Numbered from the stretch's first letter, positions 51,992-61,297 are shown. The stretch is 64,000 nt of DNA from Enterococcus larvae (GCF_017830045.1 NZ_JAEDXU010000016.1:1-64000); one strand, 5' to 3'. Made by a program: numbers and translations. Notes: generated by a model from the sequence alone, not told the origin.

Positions 51992-52591
51992 ATGGATCAA
52001 ACACTAAAGAGTTTTTTTGATACAACCTTTGAAGAGATACAGCGATTTATGGAGGCAGTTTCGATAGAGCAGCTTCATCTTGCAAAGGACATGATTATTG
52101 ACGCAGAGAAAAAGGGCGGAAGGGTTCATATTACAGGAATTGGGAAGCCAGGTCATGTGGCGGAATATGTTGCTTCTCTGTTTTCCTCAGTAGGAACACC
52201 GGCTTATTTTTTGGACGGGACAGAAGCAATCCATGGATCATCAGGTCAGGTATTGCCTAATGATGTCGTCATTTCTATATCAAATAGTGGTGAAACGGAA
52301 GAATTAAAAAAGACGATCGTAACACTGAGGAATAACGGCGCAAAAATAATTTCTGTTACTGGTGGAGAACAGTCTTGGTTGTCGAAGAACAGCGATTGCG
52401 TCTTGTTTGCAAAGGTCGAACAAGAAGGTGATACATTGAATAAGCCTCCAAGAGCCTCGATCATTGTGGAGGTGTTTGTTCTACAGTCTTTAAGTATCTT
52501 GCTTCAGGAAGAAAAAAAACTAACTCTGAAGGAATATGTCCAATGGCATCCTGGTGGAACACTAGGTAAATCCTTAGTTTCGGAACAATAA
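51992..52591 (+). CDS. SIS-domain sugar phosphate isomerase (KdsD/GutQ-like, no CBS)
   Basis: 199 residues, a single SIS domain: VHITGIGKPGHVAEYVASL, EAIHGSSGQVLPNDVVISIS, NSGETEELKKTI and the closing WHPGGTLGKSL. The motifs match arabinose 5-phosphate isomerases (KdsD, GutQ), but the CBS pair of those enzymes is missing. It probably interconverts an aldose and ketose phosphate in the pathway. GTGAAGGAGAAATATAG precedes the start. It lies within the PTS operon. Confidence 0.88.
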   Translation: MDQTLKSFFDTTFEEIQRFMEAVSIEQLHLAKDMIIDAEKKGGRVHITGIGKPGHVAEYVASLFSSVGTPAYFLDGTEAIHGSSGQVLPNDVVISISNSGETEELKKTIVTLRNNGAKIISVTGGEQSWLSKNSDCVLFAKVEQEGDTLNKPPRASIIVEVFVLQSLSILLQEEKKLTLKEYVQWHPGGTLGKSLVSEQ

Positions 52592-52609
52592 TGAAAAGGA
52601 GGGAACAGA

Positions 52610-53491
52610 TTGGAAATGAATGGAATCATTACAGCGATGGTCACTCCTTTTAACGCTAGAGGAGAAATCAATAAACAGGCTACAAAGGACTTGATTCGTT
52701 ACCTGCTGGAAAAAAAGATCGATGGGCTGTTTATCTTAGGAACAAATGGAGAGTTTCATGTTCTGGAAGAGAAAGAGAAATTGTCGTTTGCACAGCTGGT
52801 GATTGACGAAGTAAGCGGACAGGTTCCTGTATATGTGGGAAGTGGAGGGAACAGTACGAAGCAGGTTGTTACACTTTCTAAGCAAATGACCGAACTGGGG
52901 GCTGATGCGCTATCAGTTATTTCCCCTTACTTTGTTCCGCCGACAGAGCATGAGCTAGTAGCTCATTATACAACGATTGCTGATGCTGTCACTATTCCGG
53001 TGTTGATGTACAATATTCCCAAAAATACCGGAGTAAATATCAGTAAAGAAGCGGTGACAGTGCTAGCTAGACATGAGAATATTGCTGGGATCAAGGATAG
53101 CAGCGGTAAGCTGGAGAATATGGTGAGCTATATTCATGCGGCTGAAGGACAATCATTCAATGTTTTATCAGGTTCAGACTCGTTGATTCTATCAGGTCTG
53201 AAGGCAGGAGCTACAGGAGCGGTTGCGGCCACATCGAATGCACTACCTGAAATTGATCGGGCAATCTATCAGTTATGGTTAGAGGGAAATTTGAAAGAAG
53301 CCGAAGCAATGCAGCAAAGTATTGAACCATTCAGAGCAATATTGAAGCTGGGAACTATTCCATCAGTCTTGAAGGCAGCAGTTGGTTGGAGAGGGATCGA
53401 TGTCGGCTCTGCCAGACTACCGGTTCAACCATTATCCCCTGCTTCTTTGCAACAGGTTGAGGCAATTATGAAGGAGCACTATGCTCGGTAA
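52610..53491 (+). CDS. DapA-family (dihydrodipicolinate synthase/N-acetylneuraminate lyase) aldolase
   Basis: 293 residues starting with TTG (AAAGGAGGG 6 bases upstream); ATG two codons later is possible. A class I TIM-barrel aldolase: Schiff-base lysine in AGIKDSSGKLEN, catalytic tyrosine in PVLMYNIPKNTG, substrate carboxylate loop GTNGEFHVL. True DapA has GTTGE; GTNGE is common in KDG aldolase-like and other catabolic members. Given the context it is likely a catabolic aldolase or dehydratase, not the lysine enzyme. Confidence 0.9.
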   Translation: MEMNGIITAMVTPFNARGEINKQATKDLIRYLLEKKIDGLFILGTNGEFHVLEEKEKLSFAQLVIDEVSGQVPVYVGSGGNSTKQVVTLSKQMTELGADALSVISPYFVPPTEHELVAHYTTIADAVTIPVLMYNIPKNTGVNISKEAVTVLARHENIAGIKDSSGKLENMVSYIHAAEGQSFNVLSGSDSLILSGLKAGATGAVAATSNALPEIDRAIYQLWLEGNLKEAEAMQQSIEPFRAILKLGTIPSVLKAAVGWRGIDVGSARLPVQPLSPASLQQVEAIMKEHYAR

Positions 53492-53516
53492 GTAGGAACG
53501 ATGAAAGGAGAAACAA

Positions 53517-54137
53517 ATGTATCGAAATACAATTATAAATCGTATAGTAGAAACGAAAATAATGGCGATTGTCCGAGTGGAAACAGTTGAAAGAGCAATG
53601 GAAATTGCTGAAGGCTGCTTAGCAGGAGGAGTGGATTGCTTAGAAATCAGCTATACTTTGCCAAATGCCGGTGAAGTCATTTCAGCACTAAATAAGCAGT
53701 ATGGAGATCGATTGGTGATTGGTGCAGGTACAGTTTTAGATAGTGAAACAGCCAGATTGGCAATACTGGCAGGTGCAAAATTCGTGATTGCTCCAAACTA
53801 CAAAGAAGAGGTCTGCCGACTATGTAATAGATATCAAATTCCCTACATGCCGGGATGTACGAGTATGACAGAGATGATAGAGGCAATGGAAGCTGGAGCC
53901 GCAATGATCAAGGCGTTTCCGATTTCCGGCTATTACGGACCAGGCTTAGTGCCAACCTTGAAAACACCATTGCCTTATATGCCGATATTGTCTTCTGGCG
54001 GTGTTACTTTGAAAAATGTCGGAACATGGGCAGATACAGCAATTGATTGTATCGGAGTAGGAAGTCTTTTGACCAAGGGGACAACAGAAGAAATAACGGA
54101 AAATGCAAGACAGCTGAAATCAGCTTTTTCCGCTTGA
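53517..54137 (+). CDS. KDPG/KHG-type 2-keto-3-deoxy aldolase
   Basis: 206 residues, complete for the family. Glu of the catalytic pair is in GGVDCLEISYTLP, the Schiff-base lysine in GAAMIKAFPISGYYGP and the phosphate loop in LSSGGVTLKN; VIGAGTVLD is also diagnostic. It cleaves 2-keto-3-deoxy-6-phospho sugar acids to pyruvate and glyceraldehyde 3-phosphate. GAAAGGAGAAACAA precedes the start. Last catabolic gene before the regulator. Confidence 0.92.
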   Translation: MYRNTIINRIVETKIMAIVRVETVERAMEIAEGCLAGGVDCLEISYTLPNAGEVISALNKQYGDRLVIGAGTVLDSETARLAILAGAKFVIAPNYKEEVCRLCNRYQIPYMPGCTSMTEMIEAMEAGAAMIKAFPISGYYGPGLVPTLKTPLPYMPILSSGGVTLKNVGTWADTAIDCIGVGSLLTKGTTEEITENARQLKSAFSA

Positions 54138-54146
54138 TTAGAGATT

Positions 54147-54203
54147 CGATCCGTCGAAAGAACAGCTGGTTTTCCGACGGATCAAATCTACTGTAGATTT
54201 TCA
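54147..54203 (+). terminator. Tandem hairpins before the regulator gene
   Basis: GATCCGTCG (54147-54155) pairs with CGACGGATC (54174-54182), then AAATCTAC-GTAGATTT-type palindrome (54184-54199) and TTTT. It could end the catabolic operon or reduce read-through into the regulator. Confidence 0.6.
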
Positions 54204-54253
54204 TGAGTTCTCTGCTTATAATGAACAAAATGGATCAAGGGGAGGTGACAGGA

Positions 54254-56326
54254 ATGATCAGTGATGAACGTGGTAGAAAAGTCATAAACTATTTACTTGA
54301 GCGTCCGATTCATAACATAGAGGAGCTGGAATTGCAGACAAAGCTAACAAGAAGGCAGTTGGAATATTCGCTGGATAAAATCAATGAATGGTTGAACGAC
54401 AACGGGGAGCCGCTTCTTAAAGTCGAAAATAACCGGGTCGTTGTCTCAGAGAAAACCAGAGAGCAGTTCTTTGTCCAACTCGAAAAGAAAGTTCCTATAA
54501 AAAATTACTGGATGAACAGTGAGGAACGAATCAAATACTTATTTTTACTATTGTTTTATTTTTATGACGACTATTTTTCAGTCAATCATTTTGTTGATGC
54601 ATTTGGTGTTGGAAAAACGACGGTAATCAATGATTTAAAAAAACTGAATATGGAGTTGGAGCAGCAGGCGGTTTCAGTTGTCTATTCAAGAAAAGAAGGG
54701 TATCAGCTTGTTGGAGAAGAAGGAAACATTCGCTATTATCTGATGAAAATGATTCTTTGGGATTTTACGGAGCATCAATCTACGTTTATTTATGACCTTT
54801 TTATTGAAAAGAATGAGTTGACTGGTTTTCAAGAGACGAAGAAAATTGTTGAAACAATGCTGCAGAAGTATCATATTACGTTTGTAGAAAATCGCCTGAC
54901 AGAATTTATTTATACCTTTATCTTTTTAAAAAAGAGGATTGCTTCAGAGGTACATATCACAGGAAAGCAGTATAAGGCTGCTGCAATGATCCCGATGAAA
55001 GAGTATCAGTTTTCAGAAGAGCTGCTTAAAGCTGACGGCATTTCCAGTCAGGGAGCTATCCTATATGTCTGCTCATGGATACTGGGTCTATCAATTGGGA
55101 CGCCGGATAAAATGACTAAGGATTATGAAACCATCATGGATCTTGTGGAGCGAATCAGTATGCGTTTTGAAGCGTTGTCCGGTATTCGTTTTTCTAATGA
55201 GGAGAAGGCTGTCCGCCAGCTTTATGCACATTTTCGTCCAGCATACTATAGGTTGCTTTTCAAATTGCCTATCATCAACCCGCTATATAGCAAGATAAAA
55301 GAAGAATACAGCGAATTATATGATATTGTTGAGGAAGCCTTAAAGCCGATTGCCTCTCTTTTTGAAGAGCCTGTACCGGAAGATGAGATTGCTTTTTTGA
55401 CCATGCATTTTGCTTCTCTGTGTTCAAGTGCGGAAGACCGTCAGTACCCTAAAAAAGTAGCTTTAGTTGTTTGTCCGAACGGGATCGGCAGTTCATCGAT
55501 TTTATACACTGAATTGAAGGCATTATTTCCGGAGCTGTCTTTTATCGGACCTGTAGAAACCAATGAGGTAGAGAAGCTGGGTGATTCTTATGACCTGATT
55601 TTTTCAACTGTTCCGAATGTTCGTTTGTTTTATACGAAGAAGCTGGTGTATGTTGTCAGCCCAATCATGAGTACAGCGGAGAAATATCGATTGATCAGTG
55701 ATGTCTATACTCATATCGGTAATTTCAATTTTAAAATTCCTCGTGTGGATAAGCTATTGACGATTATTGATAAATACACGATGATCGAAAATAAATCAGG
55801 GCTTGAAAAAGAACTGGCTGATTACCTGATCAAAGGAGAAGAACAGCATACAGAGATGCCGGAGGAAGGACCAGAGCTGTACCGCATCACTGCACCTGAC
55901 ATGATTCAAACAGGTGTAAAGGCTGGGAATTGGGAGGAAGCTATCCGATTATCGGCAGCCCCGTTATTAAAAAATAAGCGTATCAGCCGAGAATATATAG
56001 AAACGATGATCCAGACTGCCAAGGATGAAGGACCATACATGGTGATTGCCAAGCATGTGGCACTTCCTCACGCTAGACCGGAGGATGGAGCATTGGATCT
56101 GGGCATCAGTATTACAGTACTTGATTTCCCGATTGTTTTTGGCAGCAAGGAGAATGATCCTGTGAAGTACATTTTCTGTTTGTCTGCACCGAAGAATAAT
56201 CGTCACCTGAATGCGATGGCAGAGTTAGTAAATTTGCTTGATGATCAAGGATTCTATGCATTATTGGATTCAAGTAGAGATCCAAAACAAATTTATGAGT
56301 ATATCTATGAACAATCAAGGGTGTAG
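54254..56326 (+). CDS. PRD-containing PTS regulator (BglG/MtlR/LicR type) with EIIB and EIIA domains
   Basis: 690 residues from the ATG at 54254, preceded by AGGGGAGGTG; the earlier start at 54203 is not supported. N-terminal helix-turn-helix domains (about 1-55 and 100-150, the latter with FGVGKTTVINDLKKL), a PRD region (about 170-405, with FLTMHFASL), an EIIB-like domain whose cysteine is in LVVCPNGIGSSSIL, and an EIIA domain with KHVALPHARPEDGAL. Phosphorylation by HPr and EIIB would set its activity, making it the probable activator of the upstream PTS and aldolase operon. Confidence 0.92.
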   Translation: MISDERGRKVINYLLERPIHNIEELELQTKLTRRQLEYSLDKINEWLNDNGEPLLKVENNRVVVSEKTREQFFVQLEKKVPIKNYWMNSEERIKYLFLLLFYFYDDYFSVNHFVDAFGVGKTTVINDLKKLNMELEQQAVSVVYSRKEGYQLVGEEGNIRYYLMKMILWDFTEHQSTFIYDLFIEKNELTGFQETKKIVETMLQKYHITFVENRLTEFIYTFIFLKKRIASEVHITGKQYKAAAMIPMKEYQFSEELLKADGISSQGAILYVCSWILGLSIGTPDKMTKDYETIMDLVERISMRFEALSGIRFSNEEKAVRQLYAHFRPAYYRLLFKLPIINPLYSKIKEEYSELYDIVEEALKPIASLFEEPVPEDEIAFLTMHFASLCSSAEDRQYPKKVALVVCPNGIGSSSILYTELKALFPELSFIGPVETNEVEKLGDSYDLIFSTVPNVRLFYTKKLVYVVSPIMSTAEKYRLISDVYTHIGNFNFKIPRVDKLLTIIDKYTMIENKSGLEKELADYLIKGEEQHTEMPEEGPELYRITAPDMIQTGVKAGNWEEAIRLSAAPLLKNKRISREYIETMIQTAKDEGPYMVIAKHVALPHARPEDGALDLGISITVLDFPIVFGSKENDPVKYIFCLSAPKNNRHLNAMAELVNLLDDQGFYALLDSSRDPKQIYEYIYEQSRV

Positions 56327-56336
56327 ACGAAAAAAA

Positions 56337-56565
56337 GAGGCTGAGACAGAAGTGTTTAGCTACAAGCAATAAGCCGGAATTCACGAAAATTGTTTCACAA
56401 ATTTTTGTTGAATTCCGGCTTATTGTCGTAGGAGCTACTTCTGACTCGCCGTTTATTCGGATTTAGGGTATGGAAAAGAGTGGCAACAGATTATTGTACC
56501 ACTCTCTTTTTGTGTTAAAAATTGAATAAGCCGCGGGGCAGTCAGTGTCCTTTTGTCCCAGCCTC
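56337..56565 (+). repeat. Family B interspersed repeat, copy B6, with terminal inverted repeats
   Basis: Begins GAGGCTGAGACA (56337) and ends TGTCCCAGCCTC (56554-56565), which are inverted repeats with one mismatch. Inside are CAATAAGCCGGAATTC (56367-56382) paired with 56410-56425, the CTCGCCGTTTATTCGG segment, and the GAGTGG/CCACTC terminator (56478-56504). It sits between convergent genes. Reads as the most complete copy. Confidence 0.88.
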
Positions 56566-56571
56566 ATACAA

Positions 56572-57390
56572 TCATTTTGTGTTCAACACATAATTATTCA
56601 ATGCTTCTGCAACACCATCTTTATCGTTGGTTCCCAAAAGAATGTCAGCTGCAGCTTTGATGGATTCGGTCGCATTGCCCATTGCAGCACCGACACCAGC
56701 TGCTTCGATCATGGATAGATCATTTTCATTGTCGCCGATAGCCATTGTCTCTTCAATAGGAATATTCAAATGGGCTGCCAGCTTCGCAAGAGCTGCCCCT
56801 TTGCTGGCTTCTTTGTTTAAGATTTCGTAATAGAATTCAGTACTTTTAACCGTAGTATATTTCTCTTTGAAGCTATCTGGAATTTTGCTGATTGATGCAT
56901 CCAATACTTCCGGATCATCGATCATCATCATTTTGATCACATTGACATCCGGCGTGATTTCTTCAACCGAGCGATACTTTAATGGCATATCTACTAAATA
57001 CGCCTCATGAACGGTATATTTTCCAATATTTCTGTTGAAGGTATAGATAGAATGTTCATCACTCATGTGAAGATGACTACCTACTTTACGAGCCATCATC
57101 TCGATTTCCATAAAATCATCATAGGAAAGTGTGTATTGAGAAATCACTTCCTTTGTTTTCGTTGCCTGAACCAGAGAACCATTATAGGTGATTACATAAT
57201 CATTCTCTTTATAAAGATCCAGTTCCTTTAGAAGAGCTTCTACACCGGGTAAAGGTCTACCGGTACATAATACAATATAAATACCTTGCTCATTCGCCTT
57301 TTTTACAGCTTCCTTTACTCCGTCTGTAAGATTACGATTTGAGTCCAGTAAAGTTCCGTCAATATCGATTGCTACTAATTTGATTGCCAT
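56572..57390 (-). CDS. HAD-superfamily sugar phosphatase (Cof type)
   Basis: 272 residues, Cof/YidA type. Catalytic aspartates in VAIDIDGTLLDSNRN, threonine in IVLCTGRPLPG, lysine in KEASKGAALAKL and metal-binding AIGDNENDLSMIEAAG; a C2b cap lies between about residues 85 and 195. Such enzymes dephosphorylate sugar phosphates or flavin precursors; the exact substrate cannot be told. Upstream on the same strand is the HD dNTPase gene, 36 bp away, so they may form one operon. Confidence 0.92.
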   Translation of the reverse strand: MAIKLVAIDIDGTLLDSNRNLTDGVKEAVKKANEQGIYIVLCTGRPLPGVEALLKELDLYKENDYVITYNGSLVQATKTKEVISQYTLSYDDFMEIEMMARKVGSHLHMSDEHSIYTFNRNIGKYTVHEAYLVDMPLKYRSVEEITPDVNVIKMMMIDDPEVLDASISKIPDSFKEKYTTVKSTEFYYEILNKEASKGAALAKLAAHLNIPIEETMAIGDNENDLSMIEAAGVGAAMGNATESIKAAADILLGTNDKDGVAEALNNYVLNTK

Positions 57391-57426
57391 GGTATCTATT
57401 TGCCTCCTGATAGTATATGTTTTGCT

Positions 57427-58791
57427 TTATTTCTCTGTAATTGCACCATTGTGTATAAACGACTGAAATTCCCGATAGGTTTCTTCAAATAGATCAAGAT
57501 GCTGATTTTTAGTTGGCTGAAGCATTTCTTTCGGGAAGTAAAAACGCTGATCTCCCTGACTCTGTCCGGCCAAAGCAGCAACCAGCTGACTAACTTTCGA
57601 TAATTCAACAAGTGTACCGTCTTTTTGAATAATTTCTATCTGTGTTCGATGACTATCTTTCTCCGGACGATAAAAATCATACGGTAAATCATAGCTTGAG
57701 TTGATTGCTGTATAATATTTTGGATTGAAGCCGACTTTTTCAATCAACAGCTTAAGATGTTCAATCGTTTCTTTGTCCTTATCACTTGAAAAGGTTGCGG
57801 ATTTCAACGGTTTACGCATCAAAAAGCGTTTGGTGAGATCTGTCAGTACAGAGTCGCCCAGCTCACTCCATTGCGTGAAATAAGTGCTTAAAACACCATC
57901 ATCCAGCTTTAGATACTCCTGAAGGGTATAATCGTCCTTGAAAAAGGGAACAAGTAGTCTTGAATGAAGTAGATAATCCTCTGGCTGCTCTTCATAGAGT
58001 TCCTTTGCTCGATGAAGCAGATGATCCAGAATCACTTCCATCCCTCTGGAGACTGGATGGAAATACACCTGAACATACATTTGATAGCGGCTGACAATAT
58101 AATCCTCAACAGCATGCATCCCGTTCATGGTAAAAGCAATCCCACCTTTATAAGGGCGAATAACTCTAAGGATACGAGTCAGGTCAAAGGTCCCATATTC
58201 GGTTCCTGTAAAATAAGCATCTCTAAGTAGGTAATCCATACGATCTGCATCGATCTGGCTGGAAATCATCTGGACCACTTGAGGATTTGGGTACTCTTTT
58301 GTGATCACACTGGCTACCTTTTGAGGAAAATCGGCAGAAACACGATTAAGAATCTGGAATACCTCTGTTTCTGGTGAAGTAATGATTGCTACAGTAAATT
58401 TTTCGTGGTCTGTCTGAAAAATATGCTCAAAGGTATGCGAGTATGGTCCGTGACCCACATCATGAAGTAAGGCGGCACACAACGTAACTAATCGTTCATC
58501 ATCGTTCCAGCCATCTTCGCCAAGCTGTTCAGAAGAATAATTTCGTTGAAAAATATCACAAATTCGTCGAGTGATTTCATAAACACCTAAAGAATGGGAA
58601 AAGCGACTATGTTCAGCACCGTGAAAGGTAAGAGAAGAGGTGCCCAATTGTTTGATTCTACGTAACCGTTGAAATTCCTTCGAATCAATCAAATCCAAAA
58701 CAACCTGATGCTGTACATGAATATAGCTGTGAACCGGATCTCGAAAAACTTTTTCGATCGGCAGATACTGAGTTTTATAAGAATAAGTCAT
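57427..58791 (-). CDS. HD-domain dNTP triphosphohydrolase
   Basis: 454 residues. HD-superfamily motifs: EHSRFSHSLGVYEI, LLHDVGHGPYSHTFEH (the HD pair) and SSQIDADRMDYLLRDAYFTG. The sequence and length fit the SAMHD1-like group that includes E. faecalis EF1143, which is known to be a dNTPase activated by dGTP (recalled, not checked). It would lower dNTP pools or clean damaged dNTPs. The first residues (MTYSYKTQYLPIEKVF) start inside the end of the LipL-like gene, overlapping by 17 bases, indicating coupled translation. Confidence 0.93.
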   Translation of the reverse strand: MTYSYKTQYLPIEKVFRDPVHSYIHVQHQVVLDLIDSKEFQRLRRIKQLGTSSLTFHGAEHSRFSHSLGVYEITRRICDIFQRNYSSEQLGEDGWNDDERLVTLCAALLHDVGHGPYSHTFEHIFQTDHEKFTVAIITSPETEVFQILNRVSADFPQKVASVITKEYPNPQVVQMISSQIDADRMDYLLRDAYFTGTEYGTFDLTRILRVIRPYKGGIAFTMNGMHAVEDYIVSRYQMYVQVYFHPVSRGMEVILDHLLHRAKELYEEQPEDYLLHSRLLVPFFKDDYTLQEYLKLDDGVLSTYFTQWSELGDSVLTDLTKRFLMRKPLKSATFSSDKDKETIEHLKLLIEKVGFNPKYYTAINSSYDLPYDFYRPEKDSHRTQIEIIQKDGTLVELSKVSQLVAALAGQSQGDQRFYFPKEMLQPTKNQHLDLFEETYREFQSFIHNGAITEK

Positions 58792-59656
58792 TCTGCATCT
58801 CCTTAAGCTGTTGGTTTCGCTGAATCATTTTATCCAACTGTTTTTGATAATCTTCTTTTATTTCAGGAAGATCCATCCAATCCGATAATCCTCTGTTTTC
58901 CATTAATAAGCCTGTCTCTAATTGAAAAGCTGAGCCCAACATTTCCTTGGCCTCAGTCACAGTTAACGGCTGTTCCAGCAAATCTGCCAGATTTTCCATG
59001 ACAGAAGGATCAACAGCCGGGTACCCATTTGTACCGTAAGCGTCTTTTAATCCCTCTTCATAAAATGACTGCACTGTGTTGCCTCGCTGTCTTTGATTTC
59101 CTTCAATGCTGAGATAAGCCATAACAGCTAGACCGTTTTTAACCCTACGTTGGGCAATCCCCGCAAATTTTTTTCCATTGATACTTAAATCGAAGGTTCC
59201 GGGGCAGTAGGAGGTACTGATTTCGTATGCCTCAATTTTTTTGCCTTTTTGCTCAAATGCCGAGCGAATCCAATGCCACATAAAAATATAGCCCTCATCG
59301 ATCGAAAATTTATGATCAGAAGGCTGTGGTAGGATAAGAGAGACATTCAAGGTACCTTTATCGGCGATAACGCCTAAGCCGCCGGAATTTCGAACGACAG
59401 CTTGATAATCATTCCCTGCTAAAGAAGAAAGACCAGCTCTCAGATAAGGGACACGTGTGTCCTTCATCCCCAGGATCATCGTCTGGTTCAACTGCCAAAA
59501 GTGCAGGATCGGCTGCTGATGTTTCTCGGAAAAGCCGACAAGAGTATCTGTCAGGGCAAATGGAACCAAGGCTTCATCAGCTGTTACGCGGCTTTGATCC
59601 AGTAGGAAAGCCGATTGTTTTGAATAGAGCCGGCTCAATTCATTCATCTGGATCAT
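58775..59656 (-). CDS. LipL-like octanoyltransferase / lipoate-protein ligase family
   Basis: 293 residues from the ATG at 59656; an ATG three codons on (59647) is possible, and both overlap the end of the zinc-ribbon gene. Family features: VRNSGGLGVIADKGTLNVSL, SYCPGTFDLSINGKKFAGIA (the cysteine is the LipL nucleophile) and AQRRVKNGLAV. LipL moves octanoyl groups from GcvH to E2 subunits of 2-oxoacid dehydrogenases. A 2-oxoacid dehydrogenase E1 pair is encoded nearby on the other strand, which fits a lipoylation role. Confidence 0.85.
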   Translation of the reverse strand: MIQMNELSRLYSKQSAFLLDQSRVTADEALVPFALTDTLVGFSEKHQQPILHFWQLNQTMILGMKDTRVPYLRAGLSSLAGNDYQAVVRNSGGLGVIADKGTLNVSLILPQPSDHKFSIDEGYIFMWHWIRSAFEQKGKKIEAYEISTSYCPGTFDLSINGKKFAGIAQRRVKNGLAVMAYLSIEGNQRQRGNTVQSFYEEGLKDAYGTNGYPAVDPSVMENLADLLEQPLTVTEAKEMLGSAFQLETGLLMENRGLSDWMDLPEIKEDYQKQLDKMIQRNQQLKEMQNDLFL

Positions 59657-59999
59657 CGTCCTGCTTAACCTTTGATACATATTCTTTTACTTCCTTATTC
59701 ATTTGCGAATACTCATTAGTAAAACGAACCGGTTTACTGATGAGTCTCATCGGCATTGAAGAAAGGAATTTACTGAAATCTCTTCGTGCTTCTTCAGATA
59801 AACGTCCAGGCTTGGAAATAAGACGTTCATATAAGTAATGATAAAATTCTTTCATTGCATCAACATCGATGCTCATTTGACTATGACATTCTTCACATTC
59901 AATACTAGAGATGACTTCGTTCATATACTGAATATCGTGAAGCGTCTCTTTTTGGCAATGCATACAGAAAAGCATTGCTTTCTCATCATGAAACAACAT
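59640..59999 (-). CDS. Zinc-ribbon protein (bh-protein-like)
   Basis: 119 residues from the ATG at 59999 with GGGGG 8 bases upstream; GTG at 60008 is an alternative. Residues ~12-45 hold C-x2-C ... C-x2-C (FCMHCQKE and IECEECHS), likely binding zinc. The C-terminal half is helical and charged, ending in Asp/Glu. It resembles small proteins called 'bh protein' in bacilli, of unknown function. First gene of an operon with the LipL-like, HD and HAD genes. Confidence 0.75.
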   Translation of the reverse strand: MLFHDEKAMLFCMHCQKETLHDIQYMNEVISSIECEECHSQMSIDVDAMKEFYHYLYERLISKPGRLSEEARRDFSKFLSSMPMRLISKPVRFTNEYSQMNKEVKEYVSKVKQDDDPDE

Positions 60000-60146
60000 T
60001 GCTTCCACCCCCGTAATCTATTATAAACTATTTATAGCAAAAGTTACGTATGAAAACTAGAAAGTCTAAAGAAAGTTTTATTTTTTTCGTAGAATTGAAG
60101 AAAATGCTTTTTTCAGGGTTGCAACTATGCTAGAAATGTTATAAAA

Positions 60147-60166
60147 TGTTTACATGGTTGTTTACA
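60147..60166. promoter_or_regulatory. Tandem direct repeats TGTTTACA upstream of the E1 operon
   Basis: TGTTTACA at 60147-60154 and again at 60159-60166, 12 bp apart, about 130 bp before the E1 alpha start. A likely binding site for the SorC-type regulator or another factor. The remainder of the 290-bp gap holds an imperfect promoter (ATACTAATTGTATAC near 60263-60278). Confidence 0.45.
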
Positions 60167-60289
60167 AATGATTTAGCTCGGAACAAATGTAAAAGGAAAT
60201 AGTACTTTTATTGCTTCGGCAATCAAAATAGAGGATGTTAGAGGAACCAAAAAATTGAAATTATACTAATTGTATACAAGGAGATAGTT

Positions 60290-61297
60290 ATGGTGTATCT
60301 AATGGGTCAATCAAAAAATACTGGGGTAAGTTCTGTAAATGCGCTGGATGCGTACAAAGAGATGTGGGAGATACGTATTTTCGAAGAAGCAATCCAGACA
60401 TTGTTTGATGAAGGAAAAATGTACGGCACGATGCATTTGTGTATCGGACAGGAAGCAACAGCAGTCGGTGGGGCCGGCTTACTGAGAAAAGACGACTGGA
60501 TGCTGTCTACACATCGGAATCATGGTCATGCAATTGCAAAGGGGACAGATCGCAGAGCGATGTTTGCTGAAATGCTTGGGAAGAAAACCGGAACCAACGG
60601 TGGAAAAGGCGGCAGTATGCATATTGCTGATCTTGATGTGGGAAATTTGGGTTCTAACGGTATTGTTGGAGGGAATTTTCCTATAGCTGCGGGAGCGGCT
60701 CTTAGTGCGCAAATGAATCATACCGATCAGGTTGTACTTTGTTACGCGGGAGACGGTGCAACAAATGAAGGAAGCTTTCATGAAGCTTTGAATTTGGCTT
60801 CTATCTGGCAGCTGCCGGTCATCTATTTGATTGAAAATAATCAGTATGGAATGAGCAGCGCTATCGAACGGATGACGAATGTTGAACGTTTATCAGAACG
60901 CGGCAAGAGTTACGGTATCGAAAGTGTGACAATCGATGGCAATGATATCTTTGAAGTACATCAAGCAGTAGGAGACGCTGTTGAAAAAGCACGTAAGGGC
61001 GGAGGCCCAACGCTTATTGAAGCAATTACGTATCGCTATAAAGGACATTCAAAATCTGACAAGCTTCTGTATCGCTCGGAGGAAGAGTGTCAATACTGGA
61101 TGGAAAATCATGATCCTATTCTACGCTTGGAACATTATTTATTAAAAGAAAAACTGGCAGAAAAACCTGAACTGGAAGCACTTGTCAGTGTTATTCGAAA
61201 AGAAACCGAAGAGATGATCCAGTCTGTTTTTGCAGATCCGGACCCATCAGTTGAAGAGCTGTGGACGAATGTATATCAAGAAGGAGGAAAAGCATGA
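60290..61297 (+). CDS. 2-oxoacid dehydrogenase E1 alpha (acetoin/pyruvate type)
   Basis: 335 residues. The thiamine diphosphate motif GDGATNEGSFHEALNLASIW plus YLIENNQYGM (the NN end), and EGKMYGTMHLCIGQEA near the start, place it in the E1 alpha family, closer to acetoin-dehydrogenase AcoA than to the pyruvate E1. It would decarboxylate a 2-oxo acid or cleave acetoin in an alpha2-beta2 complex with the next gene. AAGGAGATAGTT precedes the start. No E2 or E3 gene follows in the window. Confidence 0.9.
   Translation: MVYLMGQSKNTGVSSVNALDAYKEMWEIRIFEEAIQTLFDEGKMYGTMHLCIGQEATAVGGAGLLRKDDWMLSTHRNHGHAIAKGTDRRAMFAEMLGKKTGTNGGKGGSMHIADLDVGNLGSNGIVGGNFPIAAGAALSAQMNHTDQVVLCYAGDGATNEGSFHEALNLASIWQLPVIYLIENNQYGMSSAIERMTNVERLSERGKSYGIESVTIDGNDIFEVHQAVGDAVEKARKGGGPTLIEAITYRYKGHSKSDKLLYRSEEECQYWMENHDPILRLEHYLLKEKLAEKPELEALVSVIRKETEEMIQSVFADPDPSVEELWTNVYQEGGKA

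Noticed and set aside
52610-53491. Lysine-pathway dihydrodipicolinate synthase (dapA)
   Set aside because: It is embedded in a PTS/aldolase operon and has GTNGE in place of GTTGE; a catabolic DapA-family enzyme is more likely.
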